64,000 nt of DNA. It comes from Roseibium sp. (GTDB lineage Bacteria > Pseudomonadota > Alphaproteobacteria > Rhizobiales > Stappiaceae). Within the stretch, counting starts at the first letter, position 1; each line of letters starts with the position of its first letter. The notes under the pieces are model-generated. The model searched no databases. It was not told the origin of the DNA and saw only the letters and a program-made list of their open reading frames with translations. This document shows, one piece after another, positions 17,264 to 24,815 of this stretch. The translations under genes and the position numbers were made by a program. The DNA is taken from the NCBI GenBank assembly GCA_017643215.1, contig JAEPNV010000005.1:124001-188000 (forward strand), written 5' to 3'.

Positions 17264-17449
17264 ACGCGAAGGGTCCCGTCTGTTCGGCCGTTGAAACACC
17301 GCCATGTCACCACCCCCAAACCTTCGGTTACAGGCGCAGCGTGGCAGATCCGGCTTGATATCGGTTTATGGGCGGACGCAGGCCACCCGCGGTGGCGCGA
17401 TCGGCGGTCACGCGATCCGCGTTGCGGTCAGATTCATTTTTTTGAAATC

Positions 17450-17524
17450 TGGAGCGGGCGATGGGATTCGAACCCACGACCCCAACCTTGGCAAGGTTGT
17501 GCTCTACCCCTGAGCTACACCCGC
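17450..17524 (-). tRNA. tRNA-Gly (anticodon GCC)
   Basis: The minus strand folds as a full cloverleaf of 75 nt including an encoded CCA. The acceptor pairs GCGGGUG with CGCCCGC, the D arm is GCUCAGGGGUAGAGC, the anticodon arm CAACC-UUGCCAA-GGUUG, and the T arm GUGGGUUCGAAUCCCAU. Discriminator base is U. No integrase or att duplication is seen beside it. Confidence 0.97.
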
Positions 17525-17573
17525 TTTTGTTGCCGGACGCCGCCATTTATCGGCCGCCGTCGGCGAGGTGCGC

Positions 17574-17604
17574 AGTATATGGACCAAGCCGACACAGAAT
17601 GCAA
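17574..17604 (-). promoter_or_regulatory. Candidate promoter of tRNA-Gly
   Basis: Read on the minus strand, TTGCAT (17604-17599) and TATACT (17579-17574) are separated by 19 nt, about 50 nt before the tRNA. The hexamers are good but the spacing is long. Confidence 0.35.
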
Positions 17605-17740
17605 CAGACAAAATTCAGGTTTTTGGGGGCCGCCTTCGGTCGGTCTCCGAGGTCAGATTTGCGCGCCGCCGAGCCGAAAAAGTCTCCTGTTTTTCAACAT
17701 CCGGCCTTGAGCGCCGGACGTCATTCGCGTTAGACAGCCT

Positions 17741-17765
17741 TCACCTTTCCCAGGTCTGAAGGTGA
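17741..17765 (+). promoter_or_regulatory. Hairpin that can hide the ribosome-binding site of the YbaK-family gene
   Basis: TCACCTT (17741-17747) and AAGGTGA (17759-17765) are exact complements with an 11-nt loop. The right arm is itself the Shine-Dalgarno sequence, 7 nt before the ATG at 17772. Folding would block initiation. Confidence 0.45.
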
Positions 17766-17771
17766 CCGACC

Positions 17772-18290
17772 ATGCCTGCCTCGCGCGCTGATTTGCTGGC
17801 CTTTTTTGACGACCTAGACATCAAGGTCACGACACTCGATCACCAGCCGGTCTTCACGGTCGCGGAGTCGGCGGATCTCCATGACCGTATTCCAGGCGGG
17901 CATTCCAAGAACCTGTTCGTGAAGGACAAGAAAGGGCGTCTCTTCCTGATCGTCGCGCCGCACGATGCCGCGATCGATCTGAAGAAGGTCCATCAGATCA
18001 TCGGCGCGCAAGGCCGGGTGTCCTTTGGCAACGCGGACCTTTTGATGGAGGTGCTCGGCGTTTCGCCCGGATCGGTGACGCCGTTCGCGCTGATCAACGA
18101 CCGGTCGTCACAGCGCGTCACGGTGGTGCTTGATCAAGCGCTGATGGCTTTTGATCTGGTCAATTTCCATCCGCTGTCGAACGATGCGACCACGTCGATC
18201 AGTGCTCAGGATCTACTGCGGTTCGTGCGGGCCTGCGGCCATGACCCAAAGGTGCTTCCGGTGAGCGCGGACGCTGCGGCCGTGGCCTGA
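17772..18290 (+). CDS. YbaK/ProRS-associated editing-domain protein (ProXp-ala type)
   Basis: A 172-residue free-standing aminoacyl-tRNA deacylase of the YbaK/EbsC superfamily, which hydrolyses mischarged tRNA(Pro), mainly Ala-tRNA(Pro). Landmarks are TLDHQPVFTV, the GGHSKNLFVKDKKG segment with the catalytic lysine, and GVSPGSVTPFALIND. Many alphaproteobacteria have a prolyl-tRNA synthetase lacking the editing insert and use such a protein in trans. A hairpin covers its ribosome-binding site. No operon partner is close. Confidence 0.88.
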   Translation: MPASRADLLAFFDDLDIKVTTLDHQPVFTVAESADLHDRIPGGHSKNLFVKDKKGRLFLIVAPHDAAIDLKKVHQIIGAQGRVSFGNADLLMEVLGVSPGSVTPFALINDRSSQRVTVVLDQALMAFDLVNFHPLSNDATTSISAQDLLRFVRACGHDPKVLPVSADAAAVA

Positions 18291-18399
18291 GCCAGATTGC
18301 AAACTGCGTCTGACCGCGCCATTTAAGCCAGGACCAAGACGACACACTATCCGGCCTTCATACCTTAAATGTTGGGCCTGAAATGATGAGGCGGATGCG

Positions 18400-19365
18400 A
18401 TGAACACGGGCAACTACTCCATGAGCGGCCGGATCGGCGGCGACTTAGGCGGCGGCAACGGTGGATTTGGCGGCAACGGCGCGGGCGGCGGAGACGGCGA
18501 CCTGATCAAGGACGTCACCACGCAGACCTTCATGCAGGACGTGATGGAAGCCTCGCGCGTTCAGCCCGTGCTCGTGGATTTCTGGGCGCCGTGGTGCGGC
18601 CCGTGCAAACAGCTCACCCCGATCCTGGAGACGGCGGTGACCGCCGCCGGGGGCACGGTGAAGCTCGCCAAGATGAACATCGATGAAAACCCGGAAGTCG
18701 CCGGCCAGCTTGGCATCCAGTCGATTCCGGCGGTGATCGCCTTCAAGGACGGCCAGCCCGTGGACGGGTTCATGGGCGCGCAGCCGGAAAGCCAGATCAA
18801 GGCGTTTATCGAAAAGGTCGGCGGCGCTGCTCCCGTCAGCCAGGCCGATCAGTTCCTGGAACAGGCCGAGGCGCTCCTGACGGAGAACGATTACGGCCAG
18901 GCCGCGCAGCTTTTTGGCGCGGTCATGCAAATGGAGCCTGACAATGTGAAGGCGATCGCCGGCCTGGCGCAGTGTTATCTTGGCAGCCAGGAGCTGGAGC
19001 GGGCCAAACAGGCGCTCGCCCTGGTTCCGGACGACAAGCACGAGGATCCGTCCTATGTGGCGGCCAAGGCGGCGATCGATCTTGCCGAACAGGCCGAAGC
19101 GCTGGGCGATCTTGCCGAGCTTCAGGACCGGATCGCCAAAGACCCGCTCGATCTTCAGGCGCGGTTTGATCTGGCGCTCGGCCTCAACAGCCGCGGCGAC
19201 AAGGAAGCGGCCGTTGATCAGTTGATCGAAATCGTCCGCCGCGACCGGGACTGGAACGAGGACGGCGCGCGCAAGCAGCTTTTGCAGTTCTTCGAGGCGT
19301 GGGGCTTTAAGGACCCGGCGAGCGCCTATGGCCGCCGGAAACTCTCCGCGGTTCTGTTTTCTTGA
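18400..19365 (+). CDS. cnoX: Thioredoxin-TPR chaperone, CnoX (YbbN) family
   Basis: A 321-residue cytoplasmic protein: a flexible, Gly-rich N-terminal tail (residues about 10-31), a thioredoxin domain (about 40-150) with an intact WCGPC redox site and the cis-Pro in QSIPAVIAF, then TPR-like helices (about 160-300). CnoX holds chlorine-damaged proteins and delivers them to GroEL or DnaK. E. coli CnoX has lost the redox site, while this one keeps both cysteines, as in Caulobacter, and so may also reduce substrates. The next gene follows after 84 bp, with Trm112 after it; this may be one operon. Confidence 0.9.
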   Translation: MNTGNYSMSGRIGGDLGGGNGGFGGNGAGGGDGDLIKDVTTQTFMQDVMEASRVQPVLVDFWAPWCGPCKQLTPILETAVTAAGGTVKLAKMNIDENPEVAGQLGIQSIPAVIAFKDGQPVDGFMGAQPESQIKAFIEKVGGAAPVSQADQFLEQAEALLTENDYGQAAQLFGAVMQMEPDNVKAIAGLAQCYLGSQELERAKQALALVPDDKHEDPSYVAAKAAIDLAEQAEALGDLAELQDRIAKDPLDLQARFDLALGLNSRGDKEAAVDQLIEIVRRDRDWNEDGARKQLLQFFEAWGFKDPASAYGRRKLSAVLFS

Positions 19366-19449
19366 CCCGGACAGGAATGCGCCACAGATAGTGGGCATCC
19401 GGCGTTTGTCCGGCCCAAGTGAGTTCTGGCCGCAAAGGAACCGCAGCGT

Positions 19450-20130
19450 ATGCAGGCGGGAAATGCCATCTACGAGACAATCGCGGATCTGCCGCCGGTC
19501 CTGCCCGTATTCCCGCTTTCCGGCGCCCTGCTCCTGCCCAGGACCCAGCTTCCGCTGAACATTTTCGAACCGCGCTATATCGACATGATCGATGCCGCCC
19601 TTTCGGGCAACCGGTTGATTGGAATGGTCCAGCCCTCACCGGACGTGCGCAACAACGATTCCGATAAGCCGGTGCTGGCCGATGTTGGCTGTGTCGGGCG
19701 GTTGACGAGCTTTCAGGAGTCGGGAGACGGACGGTATCTGGTGACGCTTCAAGGCGTGACGCGGTTCGCTGTTGGTGCCGAACTCGACACGATCACCGCG
19801 TTCCGGCAGGTCGAGTGCGACTTTGCGCCGTTTGCGGAGGACCTTCGGTCGGGGATTGGAGAGGAAGACGTCGACCGGCCGGGGCTTCTCAAGGCGTTGC
19901 GCAGCTACCTTGACGCCAACAATCTGGAAGCGGACTGGCAGAGCGTATCGGAAGCGGAAACGGAAGTCCTCGTCAATGCGCTGTGCATGATGTGCCCCTA
20001 CGGCCCCCAGGAAAAGCAGGCCTTGTTGGAGGCACAGGACCTTCGCACCCGCGCCGAAACACTCATTGCGATAACAGAAATGGATATTGCCCGCACGCAA
20101 AACGGCGACGGCGGTACCACCTTGCAGTGA
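19450..20130 (+). CDS. LON peptidase substrate-binding domain protein
   Basis: A 226-residue protein consisting of a Lon N-terminal (LAN/PUA-like) domain without the ATPase or protease parts. Typical segments are LPVFPLSGALLLPRTQLPLNIFEPRY, GCVGRLTSFQES and DGRYLVTLQGVTRF. Such stand-alone proteins are common in alphaproteobacteria beside the thioredoxin-TPR gene and are presumed to take part in protein quality control, though the exact role is not established. AAGGAA precedes the ATG at 19450. Confidence 0.9.
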   Translation: MQAGNAIYETIADLPPVLPVFPLSGALLLPRTQLPLNIFEPRYIDMIDAALSGNRLIGMVQPSPDVRNNDSDKPVLADVGCVGRLTSFQESGDGRYLVTLQGVTRFAVGAELDTITAFRQVECDFAPFAEDLRSGIGEEDVDRPGLLKALRSYLDANNLEADWQSVSEAETEVLVNALCMMCPYGPQEKQALLEAQDLRTRAETLIAITEMDIARTQNGDGGTTLQ

Positions 20131-20147
20131 CATGAAAGGGACTGGCC

Positions 20148-20357
20148 ATGGGCGCTGGTGACGAAACCGCCGATCCGAAACCCCGGCATGTGGACCGCAA
20201 GCTTCTGGAACTGCTGGTCTGTCCGGTCACCAAGACGACCCTTGAATATGATGCGGAGAAACAGGAGCTGATCTCGCGGGCGGCAAAACTCGCTTATCCG
20301 ATCCGCAACGGCATTCCCATCATGCTGCCGGAAGAAGCCCGGCATCTGGAGGATTGA
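20148..20357 (+). CDS. Trm112 family protein
   Basis: A 69-residue small protein with the Trm112 core: [18 protein letters not shown], then [18 protein letters not shown]. In eukaryotes and archaea Trm112 activates methyltransferases; bacterial versions (YcaR-like) are thought to act similarly. Only one of the usual N-terminal zinc Cys pair is seen (CPV, lacking the second Cys of CPxC), so metal binding may be lost. It follows the LON-domain gene by 17 bp. Confidence 0.9.
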   Translation: MGAGDETADPKPRHVDRKLLELLVCPVTKTTLEYDAEKQELISRAAKLAYPIRNGIPIMLPEEARHLED

Positions 20358-20384
20358 GCGGAGCTCGCCCGGCTCCGTTCGGCC

Positions 20385-20675
20385 CTAAAACACGTTCGGA
20401 TAAATGTATCTGACGATGATGTTCTGGATCAGGAAGATGCCAAGCAGAACGGCGATCGGCGACAGGTCGATGCCGCCAAGCTGGGGCATGAACCGCCGGA
20501 CCGGCCGCAGCACCGGCTCGGTCAGATTGTAGAGAACCTGTCCGATGGTGCCGATGATCTGATTGCCGGAATTCACAATATTGAACGCAAAGAGCCATGA
20601 GAAAATGGCGCTCGCGATAATCACATAGATATAAAGATCGAGGATCAGCATGATCACATCAAGAATCGCGCGCAT
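20385..20675 (-). CDS. YggT family membrane protein
   Basis: A 96-residue inner-membrane protein with two hydrophobic segments (about 5-30 and 72-92) and one copy of the YggT repeat, including IGQVLYNLTEPVLRPVRRFMP and GGIDLSPIAVLLGIFLIQ. Related proteins help osmotic-shock tolerance or cell-division placement; function here is uncertain. It is convergent with Trm112 and divergent from the MipA-like gene. Confidence 0.92.
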   Translation of the reverse strand: MRAILDVIMLILDLYIYVIIASAIFSWLFAFNIVNSGNQIIGTIGQVLYNLTEPVLRPVRRFMPQLGGIDLSPIAVLLGIFLIQNIIVRYIYPNVF

Positions 20676-20887
20676 CAGTCACCATCCGTTCAATCAAGAC
20701 ACGTGTGGTTCCATGTAGCGGGCCAAGCGCGCAGCCGCAAGGCGCAGATTGTGCGCTGGCCCTCCGGCGCCCGGGCGGACGGTGCGAAAATGCAACATGG
20801 TCAAACAATTGCCCACGCCATATCTCTTGCCAAACAAACTTCGTGCTAGAGTGGCGCCACGTTGACGACCCAATTATGGACCGCCAT

Positions 20888-21691
20888 ATGACTTTTTCTT
20901 TTGCCCGCATCGCCGTGAGCGCCGCGGTGATCGGGATGGCCGGCACCGCGTTTGCCCAGGATGGGAACGGCCCGGCCGGTGAGCCCGTCCGCCAGTATGT
21001 CATCGATCTTGGGATCGGCGGCATCGTGAAGCCGAAATACGCCGCCGCCGATTCCTATCTGCTCTATCCGTTCCCGATCATCAATGTCGGGAATTTTTAT
21101 ATTCCAGGCCTTGGCCAGGTTAAGGACGGCCGCCGGACGGAAGGCGTGTTCTTCTATCCCGCTTTCAACTTCAATGGTGAGCGCGAGGCGAGCGACGATC
21201 CGGGCCTGAGGGGAACCAACACCATCGACTGGGCGCTGGAACTTGGCCTTGGTGGTGGCTACCGGACCGAAAACTGGCGGGTTTTTGCCGAGCTGCGGCA
21301 GGGCTTCAACGGGCATTCCGGCCAGGCCGGCCAGCTCGGGTTTGACGGGATCTTCTACCCGACGGACAAGCTTGAAGTGAGTGTCGGTCCGCGCGCTGAT
21401 TTCGCCTTTGGCGATTATATGGACACCTATTTCGGTGTGACGGCTGCCGAGGCGGCCGCCAGCGGCGGGCGTTTGACGCGCTACGACCCGGGCTCGGGCT
21501 TTACCAGCGTCGGTCTTGCGGCGCGGGGCAGCTACAACATCACCGACAACGTCCGGTTCCATGTCCAGGCCGGGTACGACCGCCTCGTCGGCGACGCGGC
21601 GGACAGCCCGATCGCCAACGTCGGCAGCAAGGACCAGTTCAGCATCGGCGCCGGTTTCAGCTACCGCTTCGCGTTCGATCTGTTCAATTAA
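20888..21691 (+). CDS. MipA/OmpV family outer membrane protein
   Basis: A 267-residue protein with a signal peptide cut after GTAFAQ, then a beta-rich body and a terminal aromatic residue two positions before the end (LFN). It shows MipA/OmpV traits: PKYAAADSYLLYPFPIINV, ELGLGGGYRTENWRVFAELRQG and a final SIGAGFSYRFAF strand. MipA scaffolds murein synthesis in E. coli; OmpV relatives are porin-like. An in-frame ATG at 20876 is possible, but 20888 gives the better signal peptide. It is followed by a strong terminator. Confidence 0.85.
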   Translation: MTFSFARIAVSAAVIGMAGTAFAQDGNGPAGEPVRQYVIDLGIGGIVKPKYAAADSYLLYPFPIINVGNFYIPGLGQVKDGRRTEGVFFYPAFNFNGEREASDDPGLRGTNTIDWALELGLGGGYRTENWRVFAELRQGFNGHSGQAGQLGFDGIFYPTDKLEVSVGPRADFAFGDYMDTYFGVTAAEAAASGGRLTRYDPGSGFTSVGLAARGSYNITDNVRFHVQAGYDRLVGDAADSPIANVGSKDQFSIGAGFSYRFAFDLFN

Positions 21692-21714
21692 CGCGGCCGG
21701 CAGTTGGCTTGATC

Positions 21715-21749
21715 AAAACACGGCCATCGGCCGTGTTTTTTATTTTTTT
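21715..21749. terminator. Bidirectional intrinsic terminator
   Basis: An 11-bp perfect stem (21715-21725 with 21729-21739) around a 3-nt loop, ending in a long T tract on the plus strand and starting with AAAA, which gives a T tract on the minus strand. It serves the convergent MipA-like and pentapeptide-repeat genes. Confidence 0.92.
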
Positions 21750-21760
21750 GATCGCACGGC

Positions 21761-22597
21761 TTAGCTGCCTGAACACGGGGGAAGCGTGATCCCGCGCGGC
21801 AGTTTGGTGGTTTCATCGCCGCATGCGCCCATGATGCGGTCCGGATCGAGCCCCTTGACGCCGCTGAGATCCGCGCCGGGAAGCCGGGTGTGGCGCAGCA
21901 GCGCATCATCGAGATTGGCGTTTTTGAGGTTGGCGCCGCTGAGATCGGCGCTGGACAGCCGGACGCCGGTCATGTCCGCGTCCTCAAACGACGCGCCGCG
22001 GGCGAAGATGCGGTCGAGATCGGAGTATTTCAGGCGCGACTCGTCGAAATTCGCCCCGGTCAAATCGACCCGCTCCAGGTCGACCTGGTCCATTTTTGCG
22101 CCGGTGAATATCGCATTTGCCGCAATCGCGCGGATGAAGGACGCGTTGCGCAGATCCGCGCCGGAAAAATCAACGCCGCTCAGTTCGGTATCGTTCAGAT
22201 CGGCATCCCTTAAATCGGCGTTCTTGAAAACGGAACCGGTCAAGACCGCCTTTTCCAGATCCACCGCCCGCATTGAGGCTCCGGTGAAGTCGCCATGATG
22301 GAGTTTTGCGCGTTCCATTTCCGTCCGGCGGAAATCGGCGCCCTTGAAGTTGCCTTCAATGAGCTTGACCTCCTTCATGTCCGCTTCGCGAAAGATCGTG
22401 TCTTCGAAATCCGGGGACTGGATGTCCAGCCCGCGGAGTTCCATCAGCCGCAAATCGCAGTCCGGACAACCGTTGTCGGTGTTGATCTTGGCAACGTCGT
22501 CGGCGGCGGCCGGTCCGGCGGCTATGACGAGGGCGGTGAGCGCGGCAGATCCGAAGCGAAAGATCGCGTGTTTTATTAGGTTTTGAACGCGTGTCAT
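21761..22597 (-). CDS. Secreted pentapeptide-repeat protein
   Basis: A 278-residue protein with a signal peptide ending near GPAAADD, followed by roughly 30 tandem A(D/N)LxX pentapeptides from about residue 65 to 250, which form a right-handed quadrilateral beta-helix. A CPDC motif lies just after the signal peptide, and two Cys near the C-terminus could form disulfides. Pentapeptide proteins range from gyrase protectants (cytoplasmic) to uncharacterised exported forms; this one is exported, so a gyrase-related role is unlikely. The function is unknown. Confidence 0.88.
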   Translation of the reverse strand: MTRVQNLIKHAIFRFGSAALTALVIAAGPAAADDVAKINTDNGCPDCDLRLMELRGLDIQSPDFEDTIFREADMKEVKLIEGNFKGADFRRTEMERAKLHHGDFTGASMRAVDLEKAVLTGSVFKNADLRDADLNDTELSGVDFSGADLRNASFIRAIAANAIFTGAKMDQVDLERVDLTGANFDESRLKYSDLDRIFARGASFEDADMTGVRLSSADLSGANLKNANLDDALLRHTRLPGADLSGVKGLDPDRIMGACGDETTKLPRGITLPPCSGS

Positions 22598-22762
22598 TTC
22601 ATCGTACCTTTCGGCCTCTTAATCATAGGTAGGTGGTGCCGCAGGGGCATTAAAGGCGAACGACCATATTTCCTCCGCGCGCCGTGATCACTCGCCCGCC
22701 TTTGCCCGACTTGAATAAATTCACGAATATGCGACCGTCTCAAGGGCAAGCGGGCATGTGGC

Positions 22763-23194
22763 ATGTTCAAAAAGCTGTTTTTGATACTCGCAATCCTATC
22801 TTGGCCGGCCATTGCCGGATCCGAGGCCGCCGCCGCGTCCGTTGTGGCGCGCATCGATCTGTCCGAGCAGCGGATGCAAGTGTTCGTCAACGGCATGGTG
22901 CGGCACTCCTGGCCGGTCTCCACGGCCCGGCGCGGCTACCGCACGCCGATCGGAACGTTCCGGCCCGGGCGCATGCACGAGCGCTACTTTTCCAGGAAGT
23001 ATCACGGATCACCGATGCCGCATTCGATCTTCTTTTATCACGGCTATGCCATTCACGGGACCGATGCAATCAAGACCCTGGGCCAGCCGGCCTCCCATGG
23101 ATGCGTCCGACTGCACCCGGACAACGCCAAGCGGCTATTTTATCTGATCAGGCAAAACGGAAAGCGGAACGCGCGGATTGTCGTCACCCGCTGA
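22763..23194 (+). CDS. L,D-transpeptidase (YkuD domain)
   Basis: A 143-residue exported protein with a signal peptide to about residue 25 and a single YkuD catalytic domain. The catalytic signature is IHGTDAIKTLGQPASHGCVRL, with the nucleophilic cysteine in SHGC. Such enzymes make 3-3 peptidoglycan crosslinks or attach proteins to the wall. It is monocistronic and diverges from the pentapeptide gene. Confidence 0.92.
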   Translation: MFKKLFLILAILSWPAIAGSEAAAASVVARIDLSEQRMQVFVNGMVRHSWPVSTARRGYRTPIGTFRPGRMHERYFSRKYHGSPMPHSIFFYHGYAIHGTDAIKTLGQPASHGCVRLHPDNAKRLFYLIRQNGKRNARIVVTR

Positions 23195-23244
23195 CGTTTT
23201 TCTCGGAAGCTGCAATGTCCAATCCGACAATACCGGCGTAAGTG

Positions 23245-23376
23245 ATGGAATTGAGACAATTCTGCTCTGTGCGATCCGAGATGCTGGAGGTCAAACACCT
23301 CGGCATGGGTGAGGCAAAGTTCCGCTGCCTTCCCGGAGGAAGCGTAAGCGGACGTCCGGGAACCAGCACACCCTAG
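23245..23376 (+). CDS. Possible 43-residue ORF
   Basis: An ATG-initiated frame running to TAG, with a product starting MELRQFCSVRSEMLEVKHL. There is no Shine-Dalgarno sequence and no recognised family, and it overlaps the self-complementary segments described for this region, so it may be incidental to an RNA gene. Confidence 0.15.
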   Translation: MELRQFCSVRSEMLEVKHLGMGEAKFRCLPGGSVSGRPGTSTP

Positions 23377-23593
23377 TTCTATATGGAAAGACAGAGGCTT
23401 CAGTGGCTGCAGGACCCCGGCTCGGAGGCCGGGGTGGCGCGGTGAGGTTCGCCGATCCGGTTCTGCCGGCCGGTGGTTTGGTGGAGCTGGATGCGGAAGT
23501 CTAGAAGGGAGGAGGGAAGACGCAGGCGGGGTCGCAGATGCCGGCGCCTTCCATCCACTGTCGCTGACGACGCACAACCTGACAATCAGCGTG

Positions 23594-23629
23594 CCAATTG
23601 GATCGCAAAAGGCTTGCCAATTGGTTTTT
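23594..23629 (+). terminator. Candidate intrinsic terminator in the gene-free region
   Basis: Two copies of CCAATTGG (23594-23601 and 23617-23624), each self-complementary and so able to pair with each other, flank a CAA-AAGGC-TTG inner hairpin. A run of five T follows. It would end a plus-strand transcript arising in the region. Confidence 0.45.
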
Positions 23630-23780
23630 GCCGCGCATTTTCCAGCTGTTGTGCCCGTTCGGGTCCAGAGCGCTAGATATTGATATCGTTAAGGATTTTT
23701 ACACCTTGTATGCCTTGCATATTGCAAGGCGCGGTGCGACTGCCGGTTAAGAAGCGGTAACGGCAAGGCCCGTGACCTTG

Positions 23781-24797
23781 TTACGCGAACTCGCTGCGCA
23801 GATCGACCGTGGAGCGTTCGCCGATGGCGTCGAAATGCGTGTCGACCCAGGTTTTTGCGGCAGTCCGGCCAATGTCCCGCAATTCGGTGAGAAACGGCCA
23901 TTCGGCGTTCATCTTTGACGAGGCCTGCAAGGGTTTCAGATCGTCCGCCGAAATCCGGTGCACATGGACCTGCATGTAATCGTCGCCCGACAGCTTGCCT
24001 TCCTCGATCAGCCGGCCGACAAAGTCCACGGCCCTCAGTTCTCGCAGCAGGGTCGAGTTGAAGGTGATCTCGTTGAGCCGGTTGAGGATTTCCCGCGCCG
24101 TTCGCGGCGTCTCCCGCCGTTCCACCGGGTTGATCTGGACCAGGATCACGTCGGGCGTGCCGGTTTCATAAAACAGCGGGTAGAGCGGCGGATTGCCCAT
24201 ATAGCCGCCGTCCCAATAGGGCTCGCCATCGATCTCCACCGCCTTGAACAGATGCGGCAGGCAGGCCGAGGCCATGACCGCGTCCAGCGTGACGTTTTTC
24301 TCGCTGAAGACGCGGATCTTGCCGGAATAGACATTGGTTGCGGCGACGAACAGTTTGATCTTGGTGCAGTGATGGACCCGGTCGAAATCGACGATCCGCT
24401 CAACGACATCCCGCAGCGGGTTGATGTTGAGCGGATTGAACTCGTAGGGCGAGGAGAACCGCGAGATAAGGTCGAAGGCGAGATAGCTCGGCGAAAAATC
24501 AAGACTCCACTGGCCAAGGGCGACGTCGATGGGCGAGCGTTTGATGGGGCTGAGAAACGCGGTGTGGCTGACTTCCAGCCAAAACCGTTCGAGCGCCGCG
24601 CGCGCGCCATCCTCGCCGCCATCTTGCAGTCCGCTTGCCAGGACTACGGCGTTCATGGCCCCGGCGGATGTGCCTGTGATGGCGTCGATCTGAAACCGGC
24701 TGTCCTCCAAAAGCCAGTCCAGGACCCCCCATGTGAAGGCGCCATGGGCGCCGCCGCCCTGAAGGGCGAGATTGATCGGTTTTCGGTTGGCGGCCAT
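23781..24797 (-). CDS. Patatin-like phospholipase with C-terminal DUF3734
   Basis: A 338-residue lipid acyl hydrolase. The N-terminal patatin domain has the oxyanion motif GGGAHGAFTWG, the nucleophile GTSAG at about residues 44-48 and the catalytic Asp in DGGYMGNPP. The C-terminal part from about 220 (NRLNEITFNSTLLRELRAV) is DUF3734-like. The product has no signal peptide. It follows 3-hydroxybutyrate dehydrogenase by only 18 bp, which suggests a link to polyhydroxybutyrate granules or lipid turnover. Confidence 0.9.
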   Translation of the reverse strand: MAANRKPINLALQGGGAHGAFTWGVLDWLLEDSRFQIDAITGTSAGAMNAVVLASGLQDGGEDGARAALERFWLEVSHTAFLSPIKRSPIDVALGQWSLDFSPSYLAFDLISRFSSPYEFNPLNINPLRDVVERIVDFDRVHHCTKIKLFVAATNVYSGKIRVFSEKNVTLDAVMASACLPHLFKAVEIDGEPYWDGGYMGNPPLYPLFYETGTPDVILVQINPVERRETPRTAREILNRLNEITFNSTLLRELRAVDFVGRLIEEGKLSGDDYMQVHVHRISADDLKPLQASSKMNAEWPFLTELRDIGRTAAKTWVDTHFDAIGERSTVDLRSEFA

Positions 24798-24815
24798 GCC
24801 GGTCCCCCGGTTTTG

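Larger units (their letters stand above)
23195..23780. other. 586-bp region without a confident gene, rich in inverted repeats
   Basis: No recognisable protein is encoded. The plus strand holds nested complementary segments at about 23262-23395 (CTCTGT with ACAGAG closing, GAGGT-CAAAC-ACCTC, and CCCGGA with TCCGGG), a GC hairpin at 23414-23435 (ACCCCGGC with GCCGGGGT), a terminator-like element at 23594-23629, and hairpins at 23676-23687 and 23712-23730. The region may encode a structured RNA of unknown family or be a decayed locus. Confidence 0.5.

Noticed and set aside
17450-17524. tRNA-Gly as an integration site for a genomic island
   Set aside because: No partial tRNA duplication or integrase gene is visible on either side.
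23195-23780. 6S, SRP, RNase P or tmRNA gene in the gene-free region
   Set aside because: The diagnostic core sequences of these RNAs could not be found, so it is listed only as an unassigned structured region.
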